Positions 6,812 to 14,441 of a stretch of DNA of 45,114 bases are shown one piece after another; position 1 is the stretch's first letter; the number at the start of each line of letters is the position of its first letter. The notes below the pieces were generated by a model. It ran no database searches, was not told the DNA's origin, and saw only the letters and a list, made by a program, of their open reading frames with translations. Made by a program: the position numbers and the translations under genes. The stretch comes from Acidiferrobacteraceae bacterium (GTDB lineage Bacteria > Pseudomonadota > Gammaproteobacteria > Arenicellales > UBA868): NCBI GenBank assembly GCA_002724185.1, contig PBOB01000001.1, positions 16,364 through 61,477 of the forward strand. The letters run 5' to 3'.

Positions 6812-7858
6812 TCACTGTCCTATTACGTGGCCAGAGCCTTCTGCTGCAGCCATATGTCTTCCAAGATAAGTAGTCATGGATTGTTCAGCACCGAACCACT
6901 CTTGAACTCCGTGTCCGGAAGGGTGTGCGCTTCCAAGTGTGTGTGAAGGTCGGATGTATGTTGTCCAAACGTCCTGAACTCCACCAACTTCAGGAGTTGG
7001 GGTTGGGTAAGCCGGTTGTTCCATAGTTGGCTCGTCCTCAGCATACCATACAGGTGGCTGATAGGAAGGGGTTGTTGGGTGGATTGACTCAACGAATGGG
7101 TTCTGTCCTGTTTGGAAAGGGTCCATCTTGCTCCAACCCATAGTATCTGTGGATGAATGTGCTCCATCCATATCGATACCGGGTGTAATTGCTTCAGTGC
7201 TGTTAGAAGTTTCTGCACCAAAGTTCTGTGTTACACCGTGACCGAGAGGGGCTTGCTCCTGAACAGACGCAATCATGTCGCTTGCTGGGTAGCGGTTAGC
7301 CATATCTTCAGTCATTGGAATAAAATCCCACTCATATTCTTCTGCATTCTTAATATCAGAAGTGCTCATTGTAAGAGTTGCTTGTCCGATAACTCGGCCA
7401 GACCCTTGTTGTGGGAGTGTGTTAACTTCGTCATCAATTCCAGACATGATACCTGTTCCGCCTGCCATTGCGCCACCACCAAGTCCTTCAGCACCAAGTG
7501 ATGCACTTGGGGAAAGTAATTCTTGTAGTTTGCTCATACCGGGGATTTGGATGCCTGCCCATGCAGTAGTTGAAGCAACTGCGGTAACGAAACCTGCTGT
7601 GAACAATAGTCCACCTGCTACGTTAGCCATTGACTCATAACCGGGGTTGAACTGGTCTTGTCCCCAGTTGATAACATATGCACCCAATCCAAGTAGTGCA
7701 CCAGTGCGGATAACGTTACCCAATGGTAGCACATCGAATGGAATAAAAGCGAACGCTGTTGCCAAAACACTTGCTCCAGCAACACCAACAACAGTGTATA
7801 GAACTGTCGGGGATGTTACATCATCTATGTATTCGTCGACGACTTCTGGAGTTTCCAT
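6812..7858 (-). CDS. three-segment membrane protein with repeated GHGV...FGAE motifs
   Basis: 348 residues. Hydrophobic segments lie at about 19-40, 47-66 and 78-105, followed by a long acidic, Pro/Ser/Thr-rich tail likely on one face of a membrane. The tail holds two GHGVxxxFGAE motifs (206-216 and 315-325) and two GSG(R/H)VIGQ motifs (152-159 and 341-348, the very C terminus). These motifs recur in neighbouring proteins. The start METPEVV at 7858 lies 22 nt from the promoter box; an upstream in-frame extension would overlap the box. No known family. I infer a virion membrane protein whose tail binds a common partner or is proteolytically cut. Confidence 0.75.
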   Translation of the reverse strand: METPEVVDEYIDDVTSPTVLYTVVGVAGASVLATAFAFIPFDVLPLGNVIRTGALLGLGAYVINWGQDQFNPGYESMANVAGGLLFTAGFVTAVASTTAWAGIQIPGMSKLQELLSPSASLGAEGLGGGAMAGGTGIMSGIDDEVNTLPQQGSGRVIGQATLTMSTSDIKNAEEYEWDFIPMTEDMANRYPASDMIASVQEQAPLGHGVTQNFGAETSNSTEAITPGIDMDGAHSSTDTMGWSKMDPFQTGQNPFVESIHPTTPSYQPPVWYAEDEPTMEQPAYPTPTPEVGGVQDVWTTYIRPSHTLGSAHPSGHGVQEWFGAEQSMTTYLGRHMAAAEGSGHVIGQ

Positions 7859-7879
7859 GTTTATTACCTCGCGTTTCAA

Positions 7880-7889
7880 CTACTTAAAG
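7880..7889 (-). promoter_or_regulatory. TATA-like box of the 6.2-7.9 kb membrane-protein operon
   Basis: Perfect CTTTAAGTAG, 22 nt from the ATG at 7858. It contains the TAA stop (7884-7886) of the upstream gene. Confidence 0.85.
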
Positions 7890-8771
7890 ACTACGGCTGT
7901 TACGAATCTGTTTATGACTCATCATTTTTGTAGGTGGTGCCGTATGAACACCTACTGGGTCTCCCAATGGAGTGCGAATCATGCCTGCTTGAGCACGACT
8001 TAGTGGAGTTGTAATCATGGTATCTCCCATGAAAGTATTATTTCGCTGCACCTTTACGCCATTATATGTGGGAGCCATACCGAGTTCCATTGCACCTGTG
8101 CTTCCGAAACTCTCAGCGGCCATAGGTTGGCTACCGGTAATATCGCCCTCATCAGTTTGTAGGCCATAAATCAATGCAGCATCTGGAACTTCACTGTAAA
8201 CTTGGGAAGCATCCATATCAATTGAAATCTCTTGAACTGGAACTACACCTTGATTCATGTGTGCACCAATAGAGGAAGTAAGTTCTTGTTTTACTGCTGC
8301 TTCCATATTAGGTAGAGCGTTAATAGTGTTAATCATTCTCCATGAAGAACGAGCACCGCTCTTCTCAGCAACGACTACTTCTGTCCATGTTGTTTCTCCG
8401 TTACCCATAAGACGAGCCCAGAATCCCGGACTGTTTTCTTGTAATCGATACAAACACCAAATGTTTTTAGTGGATGCACCAGTAACCTTAGAAGTTCCGC
8501 TTGGACTAAATACAAGTCTGTAACCGGGAATCTCTGTTTGGTAAGCATTAAGTGGAGCATCTGCGATAGTAACTCCGGGAACAGAAGGACGAACCATAGA
8601 TGAAGGTGAACCTACACCAACAGTTACTGGAATAAAGTCCTCTGCATTTTTCGCCACAGTTGGATATGCATTCAATTCGTATTGAGCACCAAAGTTACTC
8701 ATAACGCCGTGCATTGCGTTCTCCATAGGATTCCGCTTGAGCGTGTTTGTGATAGCCAAGTCGAGATTCAT
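7884..8771 (-). CDS. unknown protein with HGV...FGAQ motif
   Basis: 295 residues, no membrane segment seen. HGVMSNFGAQ lies at residues 21-30, and KNAEDFIPVT at 41-50 resembles KNAEEYEWDFIP in the neighbouring 348-residue membrane protein, so the two may have similar processing or binding sites. The middle contains a Trp-containing stretch (TKNIWCLYRLQEN) that may be a folded beta domain. It has its own promoter (box at 8795). The last codons and stop form the downstream promoter. No family recognised; a virion component is inferred. Confidence 0.7.
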   Translation of the reverse strand: MNLDLAITNTLKRNPMENAMHGVMSNFGAQYELNAYPTVAKNAEDFIPVTVGVGSPSSMVRPSVPGVTIADAPLNAYQTEIPGYRLVFSPSGTSKVTGASTKNIWCLYRLQENSPGFWARLMGNGETTWTEVVVAEKSGARSSWRMINTINALPNMEAAVKQELTSSIGAHMNQGVVPVQEISIDMDASQVYSEVPDAALIYGLQTDEGDITGSQPMAAESFGSTGAMELGMAPTYNGVKVQRNNTFMGDTMITTPLSRAQAGMIRTPLGDPVGVHTAPPTKMMSHKQIRNSRSL

Positions 8772-8794
8772 GTATCTACACCTTATCCGTTCAA

Positions 8795-8804
8795 CTACTT
8801 AAAG
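8795..8804 (-). promoter_or_regulatory. TATA-like box
   Basis: GTAAC followed by perfect CTTTAAGTAG, 24 nt from the ATG at 8771. Confidence 0.85.
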
Positions 8805-8816
8805 TTACCTTGCTCC

Positions 8817-9791
8817 CTAAAAATGTGTCTGCCAACTATTAATCGATGTGATTGGAAGAATATGGATGTCTGGAGTGTATTCTAAACGCATCTGGTCCAC
8901 GCCTTCTGCTGCTGCATCGGCCGGTGGAGGAGAAGAACACTCACTTGGTGCGACCTTGAAAGCATTATCTTTAGTTTTCTCATAAGAAGGTCGGTGTTCC
9001 GCATCCATACCAAAGAGAACAGAATATGCACCTACGGCTTCTGCATTAGTTGAGGGAAGTTGGATTTGGAAATAATTGATACCCCACTTGCTCTTCACAT
9101 CTGAACTGCTGGCCACATCTTTTGTAATATCAGAAGTTAAACCCGTAAGGTTAGCAATATTGTGACCGGTGCGAGTGGCATCCGAACTACCCCATCCGGT
9201 ATCCGTAAGTTGTGTATCGAGAGTAGTATTCATAACCTTAAGACGTTGACGCAAATCTTCTCCGTGGTCTGTGCCTGCATTAATCCAACTTTGCCAATGG
9301 TCACTTCCTGTGGTATCAAATATTTGCTTCTTTACTAAGATAGTAACTGTTTCTCCGGGGAAATATGTTTCTTTGTCGGTATAAACTCGGAACTTATAGC
9401 CTTCGATATCTGCAGTTCCTGCTTGGTCATGTTTCTTTTCTCCAGTCATGATAAGTCGCCATTCATTTTGTTTACGGTTACCATCATTATCCCAGAGGGC
9501 TTCACATTCTGTAAGGTAACTGGCAGTAGGGACAATATAATCAGTCTCATCACCATATCCAGTCCAATCATCTTCCGTATCATCGGTGCCATTATCATCA
9601 GAGGTAGTAGTGTCGTCATCAGTATCTTCTCCACCATCTCCTGCACCAGAGCCGCCATTAGTAGGTGGAGTATAATGTACTCCTCCGGGTGGTGGTAATG
9701 TTGTCGTCTTCTTTTGTTTACTGATAGCGTAAGCCATTCCAGCCCCGCCAATAACCAATATTCCAATCAATGCTCCTGTGTTAGCCATCAT
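8817..9791 (-). CDS. membrane-anchored protein with an Ig-like domain
   Basis: 324 residues. An N-terminal membrane segment (about 5-22, GALIGILVIGGAGMAYAI) is followed by a flexible linker rich in Gly, Pro, Thr and Asp to about residue 85. A soluble domain then contains YTDKETYFPGETVTILVK and, later, QIQLPSTNAEAVGAYSVLF. The first resembles the beta strands of macroglobulin MG2-type Ig-like domains (Y-x-PGE-x-V), known from surface proteins. The topology suggests the domain projects from a membrane. The ATG overlaps the upstream TGA (ATGA), with a GGGAGG Shine-Dalgarno. A virion surface or spike role is inference. Confidence 0.65.
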   Translation of the reverse strand: MMANTGALIGILVIGGAGMAYAISKQKKTTTLPPPGGVHYTPPTNGGSGAGDGGEDTDDDTTTSDDNGTDDTEDDWTGYGDETDYIVPTASYLTECEALWDNDGNRKQNEWRLIMTGEKKHDQAGTADIEGYKFRVYTDKETYFPGETVTILVKKQIFDTTGSDHWQSWINAGTDHGEDLRQRLKVMNTTLDTQLTDTGWGSSDATRTGHNIANLTGLTSDITKDVASSSDVKSKWGINYFQIQLPSTNAEAVGAYSVLFGMDAEHRPSYEKTKDNAFKVAPSECSSPPPADAAAEGVDQMRLEYTPDIHILPITSINSWQTHF

Positions 9792-10561
9792 TTATTCCTC
9801 CCAATTAAAAAGGGTATTGTTACGGCAAGTAACGTTATTCCGCCTACAACGGCCGTTCCCTTGTCCATCATCTGCCACTTTGAAGGTTCAGGTTCTTCTG
9901 CTTGGAACATTTCGGCAGCAGCCGAATGTGTTTTAGGCATCAAACCTTGAATCTCAGCAGCAGGTGCTCGCTCTAAAATCTTTCGAGTCATATCTACATC
10001 AGTGTTTTTGTAAGTCTTTCTTGCCCACAAACTTGCAGCAACTTGTGCTTGCCATGGTTCTGGATAGTAACCAGCGGATGCTAAGTTAGCCATTACACGT
10101 GCAAGAGTTCTTTGTCCTGCTTCATATCCACTGTGTCCCATCTCTGGGAACAAAAATAATTCGAAATCTGCAAGAGGCATGGATGCTACATCAATAGATT
10201 GGGCAGTAACCCAAGTATTTTCTGCACGCATAGGGAATGTGGGTGGACCTGTTCCGTCAACCATCTCTGGTGGAGGTGGTGGAACATATTGATGTGGAAG
10301 TGCTTGTGGTTCTTCTGGAACTGGAACTTCTTCAGTTTGCGCCTCTTCAGTAACTTCTGGAGTGGCAACATCTACTGGGTCTGTATCCATAGGAGGAGCA
10401 GGTTCTGGTTCTTGAGCAGGGGCTTCTGATTCTGGAGGAGTTTCTGTTGCCGGAGCATCATTACCTTCAGGTGGTGATTGAACTTCACCCTCTTCAGCGT
10501 GCTGTGATATCAAATCTGCCCTCAATTCTTGAAGAGTGTCTGATAGACCGTCGTCAGCCAT
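9788..10561 (-). CDS. Pro/Glu-rich protein with C-terminal membrane anchor
   Basis: 257 residues. The first ~110 are low-complexity Glu/Pro/Ala/Thr sequence with a run of five prolines. A mixed helical domain follows, then EMFQAEEPEPSKWQ and a C-terminal hydrophobic segment (about 236-254) ending GRNK. The QAEE lies some 14 residues before the anchor, as in several other proteins here. The promoter box is 22 nt from the ATG, and the gene forms a two-gene operon with the Ig-like protein. Unknown family; probable virion membrane protein. Confidence 0.75.
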   Translation of the reverse strand: MADDGLSDTLQELRADLISQHAEEGEVQSPPEGNDAPATETPPESEAPAQEPEPAPPMDTDPVDVATPEVTEEAQTEEVPVPEEPQALPHQYVPPPPPEMVDGTGPPTFPMRAENTWVTAQSIDVASMPLADFELFLFPEMGHSGYEAGQRTLARVMANLASAGYYPEPWQAQVAASLWARKTYKNTDVDMTRKILERAPAAEIQGLMPKTHSAAAEMFQAEEPEPSKWQMMDKGTAVVGGITLLAVTIPFLIGRNK

Positions 10562-10582
10562 GCAGTAACTTTGCCCGTGCTA

Positions 10583-10592
10583 CTACTTAAAG
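10583..10592 (-). promoter_or_regulatory. TATA-like box
   Basis: Perfect CTTTAAGTAG, 22 nt from the ATG at 10561. Confidence 0.85.
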
Positions 10593-10596
10593 ATGA

Positions 10597-11106
10597 TTAT
10601 TCATAGGGATTGAATATGATAGTCCAATCTTCTGGCACATTTTCCCAATCTTCTGCTGCCTTAACCAAATATACTTGGTCTTCTTGAAACCATTGGTTCG
10701 GAGGAATACCACGGTTAATACCTTCTAAGATATGTTTTAGACAAGATGATAAGAAAGGATGGGTAGGTGTAGCAAAACGACTGAGTTTACTTTCTCCTTC
10801 CCATTGGAGAATCGCAATCCGTTCTCCTTCATCATGCGAAGGACGGCTCCACATTGCACTAATTTGATGAGTATTATCGTCTGCAAATGGTGTAGTTTCT
10901 CGTGGGTCTAAATCGCCCACATTAAAAACTCCTTCATAGACAACAGGATGAGTTAATCCATCCTTATCAACGTAAACGACACCGGTCCATCCATAACCAG
11001 CAAAGGTTTCTTCAGGTTGTGTTCCTTCATCAGGATTATACCATACTTTGAATGCCCAATCAATCTCAATACTGTGAGATTCGGGTGGAGTCCAACTATC
11101 GCTCAT
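10597..11106 (-). CDS. unknown soluble 169-residue protein
   Basis: Single-gene unit with its own promoter. Rich in Trp and acidic residues (IEIDWAFKVWYNPDEG, ILQWEGESKLSRF), it looks like a compact beta-containing domain without membrane segments or metal motifs. Ends IIFNPYE. No family recognised. Confidence 0.75.
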   Translation of the reverse strand: MSDSWTPPESHSIEIDWAFKVWYNPDEGTQPEETFAGYGWTGVVYVDKDGLTHPVVYEGVFNVGDLDPRETTPFADDNTHQISAMWSRPSHDEGERIAILQWEGESKLSRFATPTHPFLSSCLKHILEGINRGIPPNQWFQEDQVYLVKAAEDWENVPEDWTIIFNPYE

Positions 11107-11127
11107 ACTTGCCGATAACTCTTTATC

Positions 11128-11137
11128 CTACTTAATA
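11128..11137 (-). promoter_or_regulatory. TATA-like box
   Basis: TATTAAGTAG, 22 nt from the ATG at 11106. Confidence 0.75.
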
Positions 11138-11142
11138 CTAAC

Positions 11143-11158
11143 TACGCGCGCACGCGTA
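11143..11158 (-). terminator. CG-rich hairpin after the stop at 11168
   Basis: TACGCGCGCACGCGTA forms a 6-bp stem (TACGCG/CGCGTA) with a four-base loop, 9 nt past the stop and just before the next promoter. A transcript-end or processing hairpin is plausible. Confidence 0.45.
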
Positions 11159-11167
11159 TGTAAGTAA

Positions 11168-12115
11168 TCAAGACTTGCGCCACTTAGCAGGGAGCATATC
11201 AGTTGCATTAAGTTGCTTTGCACGCTTCTTAATCCATGACTTTGCTCGACCCTTGTTCTTCGCAAGACCGTAAGTGCTGATTGCATTCTTCAAATCCTGC
11301 TTGTTGCGGATTGGGAATGAACCATCTGGGAGTGCAAGACCTTTCTTAGCCAACTTTTCACGCTGGGATTCTGAAAACTCAGCATCTTTTGCATCCATGG
11401 CTTCAACATCGTCATACTTACGGTGTTCTTTGCTCATGGCTTTATCTTCTCCACCGGCTTCATCACGACGGTCTTTGAAGGATTGTGACTTCTTGCCGTC
11501 TCTTTCACCAAGAGATTCGTCTTGTTCGTCATCATATCCTTGACCTTTGTGGTGTTCGGACTCAAAAGGTTTGCCTTCTGGGTCGTAAGTTAGTGGGGTG
11601 TGAGGTGCATAATCATTAGGGTTGTGAGTTGCAGTCTCGAAATTGTCTGCGTTTACAGGTGCATCTTGAACATTTTCATCAAAGTTCCAGTGTCCTTCTT
11701 CGGCTTTGGCTGCACTTCTGCGTCCTCGACCAATGAACCACCATGCCATACCAGCACCCAATAGTAGTGCGCCGACTCCGACTTGCTTACCCATGATTCC
11801 CATCTTAGGCATACTGAATCCTTTCTTCTTTGAAGTAGTGGTAGTAGAAGGCTCTGTGCCTGCGTCACCATCTGCATCTGTTCCGTTAGTTCCGGTTTCT
11901 TGGTCTGCTTCAGTTTCTGTTTCAGTTTCAGTTTCGCTACCTGTTCCAACTTCTTCTGATGTTCCTTCAGGTTCGCCCGCAGTATCATCTTCAACTGCGT
12001 CTGCACCTGAGTAAGTATCAAGGGTTGGGTCTGTCTCTGGACCACCATTTGCTCCTTCGGAACCAAAAAGTGTCCATGCGCGTGTTTTATTATCTCTTTG
12101 TACTGGGCCTACCAT
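11168..12115 (-). CDS. membrane protein with phage-type basic C-terminal domain
   Basis: 315 residues. An acidic Thr/Glu-rich N-terminal region (a run of alternating E and T near residues 60-70) leads to a membrane segment at about 111-129 (GVGALLLGAGMAWWFIG). A charged region follows, then a C-terminal ~60-residue basic domain beginning ALPDGSFPIRNKQDLKNAI and ending in ATDMLPAKW. That domain closely resembles a small helical module (I believe DUF6582) often found at the C terminus of phage capsid-maturation and related proteins. FGSEG near residue 17 resembles the FGAE motif of neighbours. Start after AAGGAG supplied by the last codons of the upstream gene. Its job here is unknown; DNA or capsid contact is a guess. 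Confidence 0.65.
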   Translation of the reverse strand: MVGPVQRDNKTRAWTLFGSEGANGGPETDPTLDTYSGADAVEDDTAGEPEGTSEEVGTGSETETETETEADQETGTNGTDADGDAGTEPSTTTTSKKKGFSMPKMGIMGKQVGVGALLLGAGMAWWFIGRGRRSAAKAEEGHWNFDENVQDAPVNADNFETATHNPNDYAPHTPLTYDPEGKPFESEHHKGQGYDDEQDESLGERDGKKSQSFKDRRDEAGGEDKAMSKEHRKYDDVEAMDAKDAEFSESQREKLAKKGLALPDGSFPIRNKQDLKNAISTYGLAKNKGRAKSWIKKRAKQLNATDMLPAKWRKS

Positions 12116-12121
12116 ATTAAT

Positions 12122-13534
12122 CTACTCCTTATTGAACCAATTAGCCATCATCGGAAGGATGAATGCACCAATGATACCACCAATTAAGAGGTCTTTAGTG
12201 TGAACTTGGCCGACAACGGGCAAATCCATTTCTCCTTCTGCACGATAGAATGGGTCGTATTGACTTGTGGATGTGATTGAACCGATAACATGACCGTCAC
12301 CGACTGGCCAGTATTGCTCATCGCTTGCATTATCACCGAAATCATATTGGTCATCTTCTTGTGCACCAAACATTTCTCCAGTAACGACACCTTCATCACG
12401 AGGCATCCACTGGGAAGCGGATGGGTCATCTGCCGGACCACCGTGGTCTGCAGCAGTTGGGTCGTAATCCATAACTGCACCAACGCTCTCGCCACCACCA
12501 TGGGTGTCGCCTGCGCCAATAGCCATAGTTCCTACGACATCACCGGCTTCTTCATCAACAATTGCTGCTGCTTCTGGAGCAGTTTCTGGAATTGTCTCTG
12601 GATTTGCATCGCCAACAGCGCGCTCTTCACCGACAACTGCGTCGGCAAGTTCGGATGCATCTTCTTCTGCACCAAGATTGAAAGTAACTCCACGACCTGA
12701 ACCGCCTGCGGAATCCATAACGGACGAATCTGGACCCTCGTAATCGGCAAGTGCTTCATTGGCTTCTATATCCAATAAACTCTCTTCTGCATGTAGTAGT
12801 GTTCCTTCAACAGGGGCTGTGGAGCGACCGAATGCTTCAGTCACGCCATGGCCGGAATCGGGAGCAGAGTTTTGGCCTTGTACGCCATCTTCTGTGCCCG
12901 GTTCGGTTACCACATTCATTATATCGTCGTTCTCTGCTGCGAAAGCGTGTGTGCCTTCTTCAGCGTTCATGCTTTGTAGGCTTTCTAAAGCCTCTGTTAT
13001 TTTATCTACGTCGTCCGTCATAACAATCTCCTTCACTGTAAACTGTCCTAATCCACCATATTTACCATAATTTGAGGGATTCATCATATTGGCTGGGTCT
13101 TTTAGGACCGAAGTCAATTCTGAAACAATCTCACTCATTGTTTTAGCCTTTGGTGGAGCCTGAAGCATATTCATGTAACTGCCCCAATCTCTATTGAAGG
13201 CATTCATGGTTGGGTCTTGTCCTGTTGCATATGCACGCGGAGATGCAACTGCATACTGAACGTCACCCGGTGCAGCGTATTCAAGTTCTACTTCAACACC
13301 GCTACTGTCGCCGTTAAGGGCGGATGGTCTGAAACCGTGATTATCTTTCTTTCCGATTTCATAATAAAGTGCGCATCGGTAATGTTGTGACTTTGCTTCG
13401 TCATCAAGTCCACCGAAATCATTTTCTTTTACTACCCACCACATCTTGTAAAGACCGTTGGGTAGGATAGGGGCAGTCATATCTTCGTTCTTTCCCCAGT
13501 AATCTTCACTGGTTACTAAACACTTGTTGCTCAT
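12122..13534 (-). CDS. acidic protein with FGAE-type motifs and C-terminal membrane anchor
   Basis: 470 residues. The N-terminal ~180 look like a folded domain (PNGLYKMWWVVKENDFGG, QHYRCALYYEIGKK). The long acidic middle carries SGHGVTEAFGRS (227-238), GSGRGVTFNLGAE (278-290), GVVTGEMFGAQ (382-392) and GDGHVIGS (412-419), variants of motifs in the 348-residue membrane protein. YRAEGE (430-435) lies about 14 residues before the membrane segment (447-465), which ends in NKE. The ATG at 13534 follows GAGGAG. The gene is part of an operon with the genes on both sides. The repeated motifs suggest shared binding or cleavage in virion assembly; unknown family. Confidence 0.7.
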   Translation of the reverse strand: MSNKCLVTSEDYWGKNEDMTAPILPNGLYKMWWVVKENDFGGLDDEAKSQHYRCALYYEIGKKDNHGFRPSALNGDSSGVEVELEYAAPGDVQYAVASPRAYATGQDPTMNAFNRDWGSYMNMLQAPPKAKTMSEIVSELTSVLKDPANMMNPSNYGKYGGLGQFTVKEIVMTDDVDKITEALESLQSMNAEEGTHAFAAENDDIMNVVTEPGTEDGVQGQNSAPDSGHGVTEAFGRSTAPVEGTLLHAEESLLDIEANEALADYEGPDSSVMDSAGGSGRGVTFNLGAEEDASELADAVVGEERAVGDANPETIPETAPEAAAIVDEEAGDVVGTMAIGAGDTHGGGESVGAVMDYDPTAADHGGPADDPSASQWMPRDEGVVTGEMFGAQEDDQYDFGDNASDEQYWPVGDGHVIGSITSTSQYDPFYRAEGEMDLPVVGQVHTKDLLIGGIIGAFILPMMANWFNKE

Positions 13535-13536
13535 AA

Positions 13537-14400
13537 TCACACTCTCCTCAAATATAATTCATAACCGCCACTAAATGGAATTGCTTTTACTTCTGTATCG
13601 CTAATTCTGCTGAGTTGATATCCGGCTCTCCAACTACTTAAAGGCATCGTCGTACCCATTCCAGCGGCATCTCCGTTGAGATATCCACTGCCAACACTGG
13701 TCGCCATATAGGATGCATCAACCTCTGGTTCTAAGGACGGTTGTCCAAATCTTCCATTAAGTGCATCGGAATCTGAATTGATTGTTAGGTCACCAAATCG
13801 GTTAGCCCCAATGTATTCAGAAGGTGGGGTAACGAAAGGTGCATTGAATGGAGTAACTGCGTAAGCCATATCTGTATTAACTTCTGGAGGTAATAGTGGG
13901 GCTGGCATTCGTCCATCATAATAGACACCACGCATTGCTGCTGGGTCTAAGGAAACTGGATGATGTGATGCTTGAAGTTGGTTACCGGTCGGGTCTTCAT
14001 TAATTGGAATCTGCCCGGGAGCAGGAGAACCTTCTGCGGCAAACGCGTTATAATTCTCTGCTGCAATTAATTCAGCGTCAGAGTAACCAGCGTCCCATGG
14101 GTTAGCGTAAACAAATTGTTCATCTGCGACACCGGGTCCGAATGGCCTTACGTTAACAACTGTGTTAGTTCCTGCGAGGTCAAGGAAACGGTATCCCATA
14201 AATGCTTGCTGTTGTGAAACTGGAACTACGTCTGCTGTGATTCCACTTCTCTCAACCTGAACTGCTTCAGCCATTGCGGGTGTAACCCCATCAGCACCGA
14301 AGACAGTAGATTTAATGTTGCTAAAGAGATTCGTCTTAGAATCTATTGCGAAAAGAACCGCACCTAATACGACACCAGTAGTAAGCGTTCGCTTGTCCAT
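13537..14400 (-). CDS. unknown protein with N-terminal membrane segment
   Basis: 287 residues. One hydrophobic segment at about 6-19 (LTTGVVLGAVLFAI) is followed by FGADGV and a long Pro/Ala/Tyr-rich body with no clear domain. LIAAENYNAFAAEG in the first half is one of the recurrent xAE sites. I start at the ATG at 14400, not 14406, because 14400 is exactly 22 nt from the promoter box. First gene of an operon with the two genes downstream. Probable virion membrane protein. Confidence 0.7.
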   Translation of the reverse strand: MDKRTLTTGVVLGAVLFAIDSKTNLFSNIKSTVFGADGVTPAMAEAVQVERSGITADVVPVSQQQAFMGYRFLDLAGTNTVVNVRPFGPGVADEQFVYANPWDAGYSDAELIAAENYNAFAAEGSPAPGQIPINEDPTGNQLQASHHPVSLDPAAMRGVYYDGRMPAPLLPPEVNTDMAYAVTPFNAPFVTPPSEYIGANRFGDLTINSDSDALNGRFGQPSLEPEVDASYMATSVGSGYLNGDAAGMGTTMPLSSWRAGYQLSRISDTEVKAIPFSGGYELYLRRV

Positions 14401-14421
14401 GTTCATTTATCACCGGCTCGA

Positions 14422-14431
14422 CTACTTAAAG
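14422..14431 (-). promoter_or_regulatory. TATA-like box
   Basis: GTAAC plus perfect CTTTAAGTAG, 22 nt from the ATG at 14400. Confidence 0.85.
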
Positions 14432-14441
14432 TTACCTATGT

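Noticed and set aside
5460-11158. CG-rich inverted repeats 5.7 kb apart as ends of a mobile cassette
   Set aside because: Only 12 bases match, both sit at stop codons, there is no recombinase between them and no target duplication.
14401-14406. ATG at 14406 as start of the 14 kb membrane protein
   Set aside because: The ATG at 14400 lies exactly 22 nt from the promoter box, the spacing used by most genes here.
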